Of a stretch of DNA of 64,000 bases, positions 1 to 12,798 are shown one piece after another. Where the stretch lies: the NCBI GenBank assembly GCA_025716815.1, contig JAIXMN010000002.1:496001-560000 (forward strand), in the 5' to 3' direction. How positions within the stretch are numbered: the first letter of the stretch is position 1; every line of letters begins with the position of its first letter. The notes under the pieces are model-generated. The model saw only the letters and a list, made by a program, of their open reading frames with translations. It did no database searches and was not told the origin of the DNA. The stretch is from Dichotomocladium elegans. Lineage: Eukaryota; Mucoromycota; Mucoromycetes; Mucorales; Lichtheimiaceae. The position numbers were made by a program, and so were the translations under genes.

Positions 1-1825
1 AACAACGACCATATTTCGGGTATACTTAGCAGTCGTTTGTGAGTGCGAGAAACAGTGTCATATCCGGCTTCTTCCGCGTTCTGTCGTTGCTGCTGTCGTC
101 GAATCCGTTCCCGTTTGAGCTGTTTTGCTTTCTTTCGTGGATCATTCGCTGCCGCTGCTGATTCAGGTTTAACAGGGGCTGTGAATTCAGGCTCCATATA
201 CTCCTCCAAGTTTCCACCATTCGCACATTCCTGATACCAGAACGATTAGAACAACGCAATACCAGCCAAAGTTTCAGATTATGTTCACCATCAAAATAAA
301 TAGGCAAGGAATTTCCGGTCCTATGGATCTATCGCGGTTAATGCAACCCGTTGATATTCTTACTTCATATATTACCGAAGGGCGTCAGACGGCTGTATTC
401 GAGCCAAGCATGCTTGTAACTTATAATATTAGGGTGCCGCAGACGCTCCAATAAATGAACCTCTCTGAGCATTTTGACGAGCCAAGGATGGTTGTTACCT
501 ATAGTTACAATAACAAATGCGGCAATATGGTTATGCAAATGTTTTTCTTGAGGTGAAATCGTCGACTCACCAACTGCTACTTTTTTTACAGCGTATTTCC
601 CTAATCGAACACCATCCAGCTCATGCTGTCGCATCATCCAACATGTCAATGATCTTCTTTACTGATTTTTTTTCTCAACTTGCCTCACAAAGATATACGC
701 TTCCTCGAAATCCGCGACCGAGCTTTTTCTTCTCTACAAAAAACTTCTCGTAATATCCTTCATTGAACGCGTTTGCGTTCAAATGGATGCTGCCGCTACT
801 GGTACCTCTCGCGGGCGGCACGTGCGCTGTAGACTGTGTAGTACGAGGAGAGTTGCGGGCCGAACTATGACCAATACATAAGTAGGGATATATAGCGAGA
901 AGGCCCGTGTTGCACTTACTGAATCGGTGTAGATGCCAAAAGTCGAAAATAATTTCTGTCCATGAAGTCAGGTTCGCCTAACTATAACTTATATTCAGAC
1001 CTCCATAGTTCGCGGATGTTTGGTTCGCTCGGGCAAAGGACCATACCTCATCTGGACTACTCCTTCGACGCGGAAACGGACGATTGCACATGGGACATTT
1101 GTCGATCTACGCTTGTCAATTTCAATAGGTCGTTACTCTTCACGAAGAGAAGAGGAATATACCTGAACCGGAGCTTGCGAAGATGCCGAAGGAACGGAAT
1201 CGCTGGCTAGTGGTAGTTGTTGACGCACTGTGACAACGCGACTTTCTTTGTTATAGAGTACAATCTGGCCGCTAACGTCGTTTCGGCTAGTATGCGAGGT
1301 TTTTGTATAAGTTTTGTTTTTCTCTTCACCTTCTATCTGGCCCGGTGACGGAAGTCGCGCACAAAAGAAAACTTACGAAATGATAGTCCATTCTCTGTAT
1401 GGGACAATTTCAAATGAATGGGAAGGTGCAATTGCCCAAGTATTTGCTGCTGCCGCATTGCCAGTAGTTGTCATTGACGAAGAAGGCAGCAACATTGGAA
1501 ATTGCGGTTCGGTTAAACGGCGGCCACTGCGATTGCCAAAATTAAAGGACTGTAACCGTTGTTGAGCCTCCTCGTTCCCCGCATCACTATGCTGCCATAA
1601 TGATGCAGGTTCAAAGGATAAGAAACTCTGGCGCGGGCTTGTCGGGGAAGGCTCATAATCGCTCGGGGAGTACGGGAGAGGCAAAGGGACTCGAGACACA
1701 GAAGCAGGTATACTCCCGCTCATGCGCAATAGTTCAACTTCCGATTCGCTAGATCGACGAGGAGGCCGTCGAGATGAAGCCAAAGATACGGAAGTCTGTC
1801 GTTGTTCATCCTTTGCATGTGCCAT
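1..1825 (-). CDS. IKS1-like serine/threonine protein kinase (3' part cut by window edge)
   Basis: Minus-strand gene running off the left edge. Exon 1 (1825-1377) begins at an ATG and encodes a Ser/Pro-rich, probably disordered N-terminus, ending at a GTAAGT donor. The kinase N-lobe is read further down: KYAVKKVAVG supplies the ATP-binding lysine, an intron with a GTGAGT donor follows, then LREVHLLERLRHPNIISY (the alpha-C helix glutamate region) and HAWLE. A 40-base exon (328-289) encodes IPCLFILM, and the last visible exon (from 230) encodes ECANGGNLEEYMEPEF, then a long charged insert. The string of HPNI-x-YKHAWLE, LTPFG, PCLFI-M and NGGNLEEY is typical of fungal IKS1-family kinases, whose substrates are poorly known. 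The catalytic loop and C-lobe lie outside the window. Exons between 1377 and about 650 were not resolved. Confidence 0.75.
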
Positions 1826-3813
1826 GAGAAAAAAAAAAGTGAACAGGCGCGCTCATACCGGAAAAAGGTATTGGTGCATGAAAAATACAAAGTTTTGTTT
1901 CCCGATAGCAACCAATTACGGGCGAGAGAACTCTAGGGCGTGTCCAGACATCCGGTTGGGAAGTGTGCTAACTTTGATATCAGCCAATATTTATTACTTG
2001 TTGATAAATGAATACACACGACGATCCGGACTCTTACGTCACGTGCCGCTCGTATAAGCTTGTCGGCTATCATGTCTGTTTCTGTTGCTGAATCACCTTA
2101 ACAATGGATGCCGCCATAAGATGTCCTATAATTACGCATAGCTAGAGAGGAAGACAATGGCCATCGACATATCGTGTTTACGCAATAAGCTTGGAGAGAC
2201 CAAATGGTAAATTGTGCTTGGTCACCTAGAGCGGATCCGCGAACATGTTATTTTTCAAAAAAAAAAAAAAGCGCTCTGCAGCAGCATCCGGACCTACACT
2301 TGGGATAACTTGTTTTATGGGTATACTTGCATTCCAGAGAGTGTCAAATAAGACAGTCAACTGGGGATATGAGCATCTGGAGGCACCCATAACATATATG
2401 ACGATAAGGAGAACCTATTGGCAACGAGCTAAAATAATTAAGCTGTAGGATACGAAATATGCACGTATTCATCTACGTTACCCACGATATGAATCATCAC
2501 TTCGCTCTATGCCGAATGACTATGTAGAAGGGTCAGACATACGCAACGCTCGTTGAGCGTCGTTTTGCAAAGGATTTGGGTATGAGGGAGTATATCGTAT
2601 TCCAGCGATTACTATAGACAATAACGTCAGGAACATTTTAAATATTGCAGACACCCGAATTGACCTACCGAACCCGTTCTCTCAGCATTGTATCCCGGTG
2701 CAGTGATGTTTAAAGATAGAAAAAGATTACAAATTGCTGCGTATTCAATGCGATGGACAGAGCTAGGCCGCAAGCGATGTTCCACTACCGAAACTAGTGA
2801 AATATCTTCCATTTCTAAGACTACGAATAAGTTGTTCAGTAAGATACGCAGAATAGAAGCCCCCGATCTTGCCAGCGGGTCTCTACGATTTTTCGGGAAA
2901 TGTAATAGTTCATTGTTTTGCGATATTATTGATATGTAAGGCGTAGTCAAAAGAAATATTTAAAAGGAGTAGCGGGAGACGAAAAGATGCCAGCATTCAC
3001 ATCAGCAAAAATGAGATAGCTCACGATGATCCGCCTGCTTCGGGAGAATGGCGAGTACGTGTGTCTCTGTTAAAGACTAAGCAAAGCGTCGTCCATCCAG
3101 AGCGTTACAGTATATTACATACTGGATATTATAATAATTATTTGTGTTAAGACGCTTAGCCTCCTTGAAAAGTATTATTATTGACACTACCATGATGCCT
3201 GGGTAATTGGGAAGCCTACTGTTGGAAAGAGGTCGGGAGCAAAATAGATTTTACTTTTAACAATATCAAGGCGTTCTAGAATCCTCATAATGTAGGTGAG
3301 ATCAACTACACTATATTTTCCAATGTAAAAAAAAGTGCGATTGTAATGCTGAGAATCATTTGGTTAGCAGGCATCTGGTCCGTGGCCATTTATGATCAGG
3401 GCAATTTTTCGGACAGGAGGGTAAAAATGAGCCTGACGTTGGTGTAACATTGAATCAGGGTTTTCTAGAACTCATGCTAAACAATCTGGATAAACGCTGT
3501 AATTATGAAACATTCTTGCGTAGATTAAATGGCATAATAAGATAAATATATCTTTGTGTAATGATAAATGTGTTCGCAACAAGAAAAAAGGGAAATAGTA
3601 ATATACTAGACCTCAAATGGATGACACAGAGAGAGTGTTGAGAAGAGTGGATCAAAAGGGCTGTTTGCTGTTGAAAGGGGGGATTGTTGGTAGACGGAGC
3701 AGGCTATTACGCAGTATAAGAAAGAGGACTGTTTTTGAAGAAAATAAAAAATAGGGACGGGGATCGAAGGGGGGATTGCTTAGGATTAGAGAGGTATATT
3801 ACTACGCAACCGA
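1826..3813. other. Intergenic region, no gene recognised
   Basis: About 2 kb between the 5' end of the kinase gene and the 3' end of the Arf6 gene. It is AT-rich, with a poly-A run near 2258-2270 and only short open frames with no recognisable domain or splice continuity. It should include the kinase promoter (right of 1825) and the Arf6 terminator. Confidence 0.5.
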
Positions 3814-4587
<774 letters not shown>

Positions 4588-5626
4588 GATGATTAGAATT
4601 TACGCAGAAGGATGAAGGAGAGGAAAGGAGAGACAAAATAAAGAATAGGTAAAGAGAGTGAAAAAAAAGGGTGCAGTCCGCCGGTTCGTCCTGAGCCCAT
4701 TACCGGCCGCCTTGCATTCAAGCAACTTTTTTACGGCCCGCTTCTTTTATTTTGTACACTGAAGACACACAGATATATACGGACAGCGTCTCTTTCACTT
4801 TCTCATTCCCATGCCCACAAACGCTAGCATGTGTATATATCAGGGAATAGCGCGCAAAAGGAAGCATACGGCATAATGAAAAAAAGGTTTATTTGATTGC
4901 ATATGCAACATTCAGAAAATCCGAAAAAAAAACCGCAGTTTCTTTGATCCGGAGATCCTGCATTTTGCAGTCTTAAAAGGGACAATGGCCAGGCACTGAG
5001 AAGCACCAACAGCAGCAGCTAATAAAGGCGGAGATAGCGGAACAATACAATCCTTCTATTCGACAAACGAGTACGATGAGCATTATGGTATGAATGAGAA
5101 AGGAGGAGACATGCTTAGGGATCACGATTTTTACTATAAGCAAAAGAGCAGTAATAGATATATACTGCAATCCACACTTCCCTTCCCCTTTTTTTCAAAT
5201 TGATTACCAGTAGCGTCGTGCTGCAGTGTGGTAGATCAACACACTATTAAAACAATTATCCTGCATTTTTCTTTTTCTCTTTGTGTTGCATACGCTTGCT
5301 CTTGAGTTATTTTTGGAGGTCCTGTGATGCGTGATGGACGATAACTATAGACAGCTGTCAAGTGACTGGGTTGATACACTGATCTGCCTCAGGGCATAGA
5401 CTTGTGTCACAACCTCTAGCCTATCGCAATGAGATAGCAAGAACTAGGAGACATCTGAATATGGAATACTCTCAAGAGCACGTATGACTGGATACTTGCT
5501 AAAGGGGGTGGAAGAGAGGGAGAGTTTTGAAGACTGTGACACACACGGACAAAGGGACATAGGAGAAATTATATCGGAGATCGTACCCTTCGTCTTCTCT
5601 CTCATACAACGCATCACCTAAAGCCC
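4588..5626. other. Divergent intergenic region between arf6 and the phosducin-like gene
   Basis: About 1 kb separating two genes transcribed away from each other, so both promoters must lie here. It is AT-rich with pyrimidine runs near 5190 and 5265-5285. A minus-strand open frame at 5824-5618 predicts a hydrophobic stretch, but it overlaps the first exon of the phosducin-like gene in antisense and has no support. Confidence 0.5.
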
Positions 5627-6660
5627 ATGGAAGACCCTCTTGTCGCTCAATTCCAGAAGAGCCACGATCAAGGCGACCACGATGACCGCGAGAGGAACCC
5701 CGAGCCCGGCGATGACGACAGTGAGAATGATGATTATAGCGATGAAATCGTAGGGAATTCTGCACATGTAAGAGAATTCCTTCGCCTCCTGTAGACAATC
5801 CACACAAAAGATTGTCTTTCGCACGATGAAGTATTTGACAGGAAAACGAAATGATATGTTTGCAGCACCCTTCTACAGTGCCATATGCTACGCGGCAAAT
5901 GGGTCCACAGACCGGCCCCAAGGGCGTGGTTGCCGACCACGCGTTCTTTCAGAAAACACAGCGCGAAGCGCAGGCCCAGGCACGGGCGGAATATAATGCC
6001 CGCATGCTCGCCAAGGCACCCACTACGACAACATATCTCCAGGACGAAGCAGCCAAAGAGTTTGTTCTGCAATCTCAAATAGAAGAAGAAGATGATGATG
6101 ATGCAGCAATCCGACGGTATCGTGAGAAGCGGCTGCAAGAGCTTAAATGTGAAGGCCAGCAGAAGGATGAACGAGTTTTCGGACAAGTATTCGATATCGA
6201 TGCGGATGACTACGCGACAGCCATTGACATGGAGTTTAGGGGTGTGTCTGTGCTAGTTCATCTGTATGATGAGGTAAGGGATGATGCCTCTACGGGTGCA
6301 TTTGAGCTGTATATTTATAACAATAATGATATATTATAATTTAATCCTCTATTCAGGCGATCCCGGCCTGTAGGAAACTCGACGAGTTTTGGCCATCATT
6401 AGCACGGAAATTTGCATTAGCCAAGTTTGTACGCGTTTCGGCTATTGAACTGGAGTTTGACCTAGTTGAATCACCAGCTGTGCTCGGATATAAAGGAGGA
6501 AACTTAATCGCAAATCTTGTACGGTTTGTCGACCATGTAGGACCTCAATTCACAGCAGAAGCTGTGGAAGAGGCTCTTCTAGGGTGAGTATAAAAACAAC
6601 GTCTTTCTGTGAATAGTGCGAAACAAAGTGGCTGAAGCGAACGGGTCTATTATGGCTAGG
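5627..6660 (+). CDS. Phosducin-like protein (PhLP1/Plp1 type)
   Basis: Exon 1 (5627-5767) is acidic, starts MEDPLVAQF and keeps phase 0 into exon 2 (5866-6273), which carries QTGPKGVVADHAFF, the phosducin motif NTGPKGV-x-D. A helical Glu/Arg-rich part and FGQVFDIDADDYATAID follow, entering the thioredoxin-like domain at VSVLVHLYDE. Exon 3 (6357-6583) gives AKFVRVSAIELEFDLVESP and LGYKGGNLIANLVRFVDH, the usual thioredoxin-fold core. Phosducin-like proteins bind G-protein beta-gamma and, with the CCT chaperonin, help assemble the Gbeta-gamma dimer. The last exon is uncertain: after donor GTGAGT at 6584 several acceptors (near 6616, 6637, 6687) give alternative short tails, so the stop lies between about 6630 and 6705. 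Confidence 0.85.
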
Positions 6661-6705
6661 AACGGAGCATTATGTTATTCAGATATCTACCACGCAGATG
6701 ATTAA

Positions 6706-8934
6706 AAACAATTTTTGGGATAAAAAATGGATTTCAATATGCCATTCGTATTATGTAGGAAACTTTATAGTATAAACCCACTATTCTCATCACCATATTT
6801 ATTACCAACGGCTTCCGTCCGAGCAGTAATCAGAGTTGCATACTTTGCTTCACCATACCAATGAAAAAGTGAAACTCGGAATGCTGAATTACCGCCTTTT
6901 ACGGCTCATGCTATGGCCATTCACACATTTTAAACAGATCTTTGGAGGTTCCTGATATATTGATCTAAAGGAGAACAAATGGCCATGACAGAAGCCCGCC
7001 TCTGTGCGCTTGAACTCAACAGCTGAATGCACACCACAGCATATCGAGGCGTATGCGTGGCGAGAGCCATGGTTGATAATAGGCCGAGCTCAATGTTTTA
7101 GAAATATCTTTCATATATTCATTCTATCTCTCTTGTTTATCTCATCACTAAACCCTCTGCAGGATGAAGCCGAGCGTTAATAGCAAACTGCATTGTTTTC
7201 TTGAATATCTTATATACTTTGGGAATGCCAAATATCAGGAGCAATAGTTCTAAATGTTGTTATAGGGTATTTGAATGGATTCTTGCCAGCAGCGATTGAA
7301 GATAACACACGTGTATTCATCGATAAGAGTTCCCGATGAAAGCTTTTTAAGAGCATTACGAAAGACTTTTTCAGACAGCAACGACCCAGTAATGTGCTAA
7401 AAGAGGATGTATTTATAGCTGCTATGCATCAGCTGATAGACTCACAACGTTTTGAACATCAGCTTGAGAAATCTAATGCTGTGATGTGTCAATTGAATAG
7501 GTGGCCTTAATCCCCACTTTTTTCATTTGAATGGCTATTCCCTTTTCACTAGGGGATATGAAAGAAAGGACCATCCAAAGGCTGTGCAGAGGCTACGAAA
7601 GAGGTTCGGGAGCATGCGTCTATAGATAAATCATAGCCCGCCCATCCCCCAGCGTACGCTGTAGGCTGGGCCCTATATAATCGTGGATAGAATTCAGGCA
7701 GGTTTTTTAAACTATGTTCTGGAAATGAAATCTGCACTCGTCCTCGTCTGGAGCAACTATCTTCCCTATGAATCACCTTAACGTCTTGCTCGATGCCTTG
7801 AGCCTAGCCACATATTGGGTCGCTTACTATATCAAACTGTGCTTTTTATAAGAATAGATAAGAAAGGCGTGGTCTCATAGTGTTCTACAGGTATGATGCA
7901 CCTAATGGATAGTCCTCTAATTTAATACGAGGAACTGAGGAGCGAGCACGCTTATGAGTGATTTTCATACTATGACTGTTGATCTAGTTCACATTGACCG
8001 AACTGAGCTTAGTAGTTTGTTATATCCGTGTCAAATCTTCATGACATGTATCAGCTACACGGCATGAAATGGGGAGAAAATATTTGATGAGCACGCGTAT
8101 ATAATAATACTGCTCATAAAGAACGTTCAATGCATGAATACTAATGTATATCAGTTTGTAAAGGCAATGTATAAAAAATGAAACATTTACTTACCACCTT
8201 TCATGATAGCGGTGATGTATTTTTGAGAACATTTCAGCACAGCTCTCCAAGACATATCGTCAAATAAGAGTTTTAAGCAATGGGTTGCCAAATCAGATGT
8301 CCAATTTCTCAGTGGAAAAGCAGTAATTATGGTTACTGCAAACGGGAAGAAAGTTTGGCGAGTTAAAGTCCATCTGAATCAGAGATATTAGCACATGTCA
8401 TAGCCCTACTTTATTTGTCCATGACAAGGTGTGATGTAGCTTTTTGTTTAGTGCTGCTCACACCGCTGATGTTGCCAACCGTTTTATTCATCACTGCTAT
8501 CTATCAGTCGTAAAATGCCATTGTATATATAGCACATATACTGAATGTATGAAAACATAGAGTAGGTATCACATAAACCTTCTTTAGGTAGGCCCACCTC
8601 TATGTATTCTTACACATGAGAAGGGTAGTATAATGAAAGAGGCCATGTTACCCATTTCTTCAATTATCAATACTCTCTATTCTTGTGTATGAATAGCTGT
8701 ACAAAAGATCTCTTCACCTAGTGATGATGCAAACGCATAAGTAGCATGTAATGACAACGGCTCTTGGAAACTTTGAGCTGCTGCAGCACATGCAAATGGG
8801 GATTGGTGCTAAACATAAGAAAGGAGTGAACCAGGATGCGCAAAAAATTTGCCTACTGTCGTGGCGCGGCACTGTGCATCTGTGTATACTATTCTGCATA
8901 CTATGGATAGCTTTTCTCTGACCTATATAAAGGC
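6706..8934. other. Intergenic region, no gene recognised
   Basis: About 2.2 kb of AT-rich sequence between the phosducin-like gene and the P450. No protein family, tRNA or intact repeat was recognised. A small GC-rich island at about 7640-7675 contains the perfect palindrome AGCGTACGCT. Otherwise only short random open frames are present. Confidence 0.5.
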
Positions 8935-11053
8935 ATGATAAAAATGCAAAGCTCTCTCTTTTCTTCACTCTCATCTTTCGGTCCTATGTCCTGGAATCTT
9001 CTTCGGTTCGGTGAAAATGGTGTACTGTACTTTCGCGAACACCGCAAAGTAGGCATCTTGACCGGTGCTGTCGGATTATTGCTGCTTGTAAAGGCATTAC
9101 GAGGTTCAAAAAAACATGTACGCTACTTTTATAAAGGTCACTTTTCATATAATAACGGCATCGTCCTATCTCTTTTTCCAACTAGACAACACCTCTAGTT
9201 CCCTACACATGGCCTATAATAGGATCGTCAGCGATGTTCTCGCAAGATCCCGAATTTTTTTTAAAGCAATGCGTTCAGCAATACGGTCCCATGTTCCGAG
9301 CCCACATAGGTGGCAGTATCAAAACAGTTATTTCTGGCAAACTCTCTGTTGAAATTTTGCATACCTCTGACTTCAATTTTCCAAAAGGAATTCAGGAGGT
9401 AAAAGATGATTGGAAAGCAGGGAGGATCTCCAATAACTTAGTTTACGCCACGCTGTTCATGCGTAGGTTTTTGATCTCCAACTTTTACTTGGCATTAAAG
9501 ACGATGTCCCGGAACGTGAGCTGATTCGCAAAATAGCGTCCAAATTGACACTACGCCTGCCTGAACTCACCAGTAGTATTGTCAAAAATGTCAGTATCTA
9601 AGTCTGTTATATCATTTATTGTATCCGATACTTACGTATGAAACTTCATCCAGATAGAGATCGGTCAAACCCGCTTTATGGAATCCCGACTGGAAAAAGG
9701 TACCTCCGATTTATGACGGATTAAACAGATATATAGGGTGTATTCATATAATTTCCTAGCGGCACTGAGCTCGAACGAAGTTCGAGGTCTCCTTATTCAT
9801 ATGCTTGCTTTGTCAAGCGCATGCGCATTCCTGGATAGAGACACTATCAACAAGCATCCCGATATTATAGAGGCATTTGCGTATGTTGTGCCTGCCATTG
9901 CCAAGATTCTTTCAACTGGTCTGATGGGCGCTGTTATTCCGGCATATAACACATTCCGTACATGGTAAATTTATTTCTTGGTGGTACTGATTTGTATTTA
10001 TATACTTAGCGCATACCCGATAGGCTCGCAAACAAGACTGATACAGGCATGAAAAATCACAAGAGAGTTCTGTATAGAGCTATCCGTCCCATAGTAGAAA
10101 GACGCCTACTGAGTGGGGAGCGAATTGTAAGCGACTATTTGAATGGCATTGACTTCTTCGATTGATGTTGAAGTTGCTTTTCAGGACGATCTGGTGCAAC
10201 TAGCCATCGATGCGAAAGCCAAAGACACAACTGATGTCGAAATCGTGGCCCAGCATGTCGCCTCATGCATCAGTATTTTGATCTTTGCTTCTATGCACAC
10301 AACGAGTAGCAGTGCGACTGTGACCTTCTACAACCTGGTGAAGAACCCTTGGCTGGTAGAAGAATTGCTATTAGAACAGCAAGAAGTGCTCAAAAAGCAT
10401 GGAATATCGCCGGATGAACAAGATCCTGCTCGTCGCTTCACTGCGCCTGTCCTGAAGGACCTTGTCAAACTCGATAGCACGATCCGCGAGAGTCTGAGAA
10501 CGCGTAAATTTTATCTACAACATCCCCACCGCTATGAGGGAAAATCAGATTATGTGCTAAGTAACGGCTTAACTATCAAACCAGGTGAATATGTGCTCCA
10601 TCCCCGAGGCGAAGATTCAATACATGTAGCAGCGTTCAACTAAGCTTCAGACTTTAGGCGAGACTGTCCTTTTGGCCAACTGGATCAACCATCATGACCC
10701 AACACTCGCGGATACGGAAGGACACAACCTTGATGAATTTAGACCCTTCCGCTTTGTCGGGACTGATCTTACTGCAACTAGAGTAAAAGCGAATTTCTTG
10801 GTCTTTGCCTCTGGACAGCATACGTGCCCGTAAGTCCCGATTCTCCTTTGCTAAAGCAAGACAGTATCTCACCTGCTCATGTAGAGGGAGGTTCTTTGCG
10901 GTGCAACAAATTAAGATTCTTTTATCCATCTTAATCTTTCGATATACGCTGACACCGACAACCCCTGTCGTCATACCTCAGCTTCCTGCACACGCCCTAC
11001 CCTATGGCGACGTGTTGCTAGAAAAGAGAAAAGAATTATACAGTATCGAATAA
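8935..11053 (+). CDS. Cytochrome P450 monooxygenase
   Basis: A multi-exon P450. The N-terminus (from 8935; ATG 8944 is an alternative start) has a membrane anchor VGILTGAVGLLLLVKAL, then after an intron a proline-rich hinge and FFLKQCVQQYGPMFRAHIGG. The I-helix reads LIFASMHTTSSSAT, so the usual AGxD/ET is replaced by AxxHTT, as in CYP51-like or CYP61-like helices. The K-helix is ESLR (ExxR), then EFRPFRFVG (PERF region) and the haem loop FLVFASGQHTCPG with the ligand cysteine, split by an intron after the proline. The C-terminal exon ends ELYSIE at 11053. Between IKPGEY (about 10590) and TLGETVLLANW (about 10656) the frame holds a stop. A 58-base GTGCTC...TTCAG intron restores phase but has an unusual donor, so this is either a weak intron or a lesion. 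Substrate unknown. Confidence 0.85.
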
Positions 11054-11311
11054 AGAACCTTTATCTTTAGTACTGCGGCATAATCAGAATAGATAGTGAC
11101 TCGAGACGCTTTTGTCATGGGGTTCGACTATTCAATGGGCCAATCTCTGCATTTGCGAGGTTGCACAAAATCACGCAATTGTTCATGGTGCTCATTCCAT
11201 AATGCCTTGTACAACCTGCCACATAGAAGCGTATGCATAAGGAGACTCATTTTTTTTATTTGCGCCAGCGCTTCTCTTTTCTCTCATCCTTGCTACGCTT
11301 ACTTAGGGGGT

Positions 11312-12572
11312 ATGTCTGCTAAGAATCGTCCTTCTGCAGCTGCAGATTTTATTGCAGGGAAGTAAGTAAGTCTTGCAGCATCGCTCTTCAGACCGCTTTA
11401 TTTGAAGATCGAAACATGGCTTTTTATTCAAGGCTACTACTAACGGAGTTTCCGTGGCCCTTTTCAGCTTGAGCGGTATGGCACAGGTGATTGTGGGACA
11501 GCCGATAGGTAAATGAAAATGGATGCCTCATTTCCCAATGGTTACCGGGAAAGGAAGGACAAAGAAACCTCGGCTCTGACATAGTTTCAAAGACACTATC
11601 AAGGTTCGGCTCCAGCTTGATCATGGCCGGTTCAAGGGTGCAATTGATTGCGCGATTCAGACTATTAAGAATGAGGGGTTCTTTGCACTCTATAAAGGTA
11701 AAGCGATGACTAAGGATGGGGAGGGCGGAGATGTGGTATTAAGAAAGAGAAACAGAGCGGACATGTAGTTACGAAGCAAACGCTTAGGGATGGCAAGTCC
11801 ACTTGTGGGCATTGGCGCTGTGAATGCGCTCCTGTTTGCCGCGTATTCACAGTTTAAGAATCTGCTTGAGGCGCGTTCGGGCCAGACGTTAACAATCGGA
11901 CAAATTGCACTAGCAGGCGCAGGTGCAGGTGCGGTCAATTCCGTGTTGGCATCGCCCGTTGAACTGCTCAAGGTCAGACTTCAGGCTCAGTACGGATCGG
12001 AAGGGAGGATATTCCGCGGCCCCATCGATTGTGCGAGGCACCTTATTCAACAAGACGGTTTGGCACATGGTTTATTCAGAGGAACATATGCGACATTGCT
12101 GCGCGAGATCCCTGCATATGCTGGCTTTTACTCGGGATTTGAGTTCACGAAACGCTTCCTTACCTGCGATCAGCGAGACCCAGCTACCATCTCTCAGCTC
12201 ATGCTATCGGGCTCAGCCGGTGGGATGGCCTATTGGCTCTCGTCATATCCTTTTGACGTGGTCAAATCGGTGGTAATTAAGCTATGGTGCGCATGCTTGT
12301 CCATGTATCCTAAAAGATGTCCTTCGTAGGTACAAAATCAGGAAACCCCACCTCGAGGATTGTACATGACAAAGGTCATGCAAAAGATAGTGGCTAATAA
12401 CGGCGTCGTCGGCTTGTTTAGAGGATTGACTCCAGCTGTTCTCCGAAGGTAGGCGCTGCATAAACATAAACTTTATCTTCTGTCTAATGGATTCCGCGTA
12501 ATCAGTATCCCAGCAGCAGGTGCTACATTCACCACATACGAATTAACCATGCGTCTCTTTGAGTCTATGTAA
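11312..12572 (+). CDS. SLC25 mitochondrial carrier protein
   Basis: Starts at ATG 11312 (MSAKNRPSAAADFIAGK), with introns after the first exon and after GQPI. The three carrier signatures are all present: PIDTIKVRLQ in repeat 1, PVELLKVRLQ in repeat 2 and PFDVVKS in repeat 3, each at the end of an odd helix, with glycine-rich even helices such as ALAGAGAGAVNSVLASP. An intron falls right after the third signature. The last exons encode VVGLFRGLTPAVLRR and PAAGATFTTYELTMRLF, stopping at 12572. The matrix motif of repeat 2 (PVELLK) differs from the carnitine/acylcarnitine carrier (PGERIK), so I place it only in the broad acylcarnitine / basic amino acid-like SLC25 group of the inner mitochondrial membrane. 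No lesion is seen. Confidence 0.88.
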
Positions 12573-12798
12573 TTATTTAATGTCTGCAATAATGAAATAA
12601 TCTATTTTATCTCGTGCAATCTTTCTTTACATGATGGATAGGAGGCAATGAATAGAACAGGAGTGACTTCTAGGATAGAGTAAGAACAAATAGGAACAAC
12701 AGATTGTGCGTGGCTTATTTGTTTATCTTTTCTAGGTTCTTATAAGTGGGAGATTGGCGAGTGCATGATTGTGCGTATTACTGATGATAATAGGAGTG

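Noticed and set aside
2245..2448. Plus-strand frame beginning after a poly-A run
   Set aside because: Starts with a homopolymer-coded Lys run, has no domain and lies in non-coding AT-rich DNA.
5618..5824. Minus-strand hydrophobic frame (FIAIIIILTVVIAGLGVPLA)
   Set aside because: It is antisense to the acidic first exon of the phosducin-like gene; GAY-rich acidic coding sequence often gives hydrophobic antisense.
7640..7680. GC-rich hairpin with AGCGTACGCT as a possible regulatory RNA or terminator
   Set aside because: An isolated short palindrome with no gene end nearby and no repeat of the motif seen; it may be chance.
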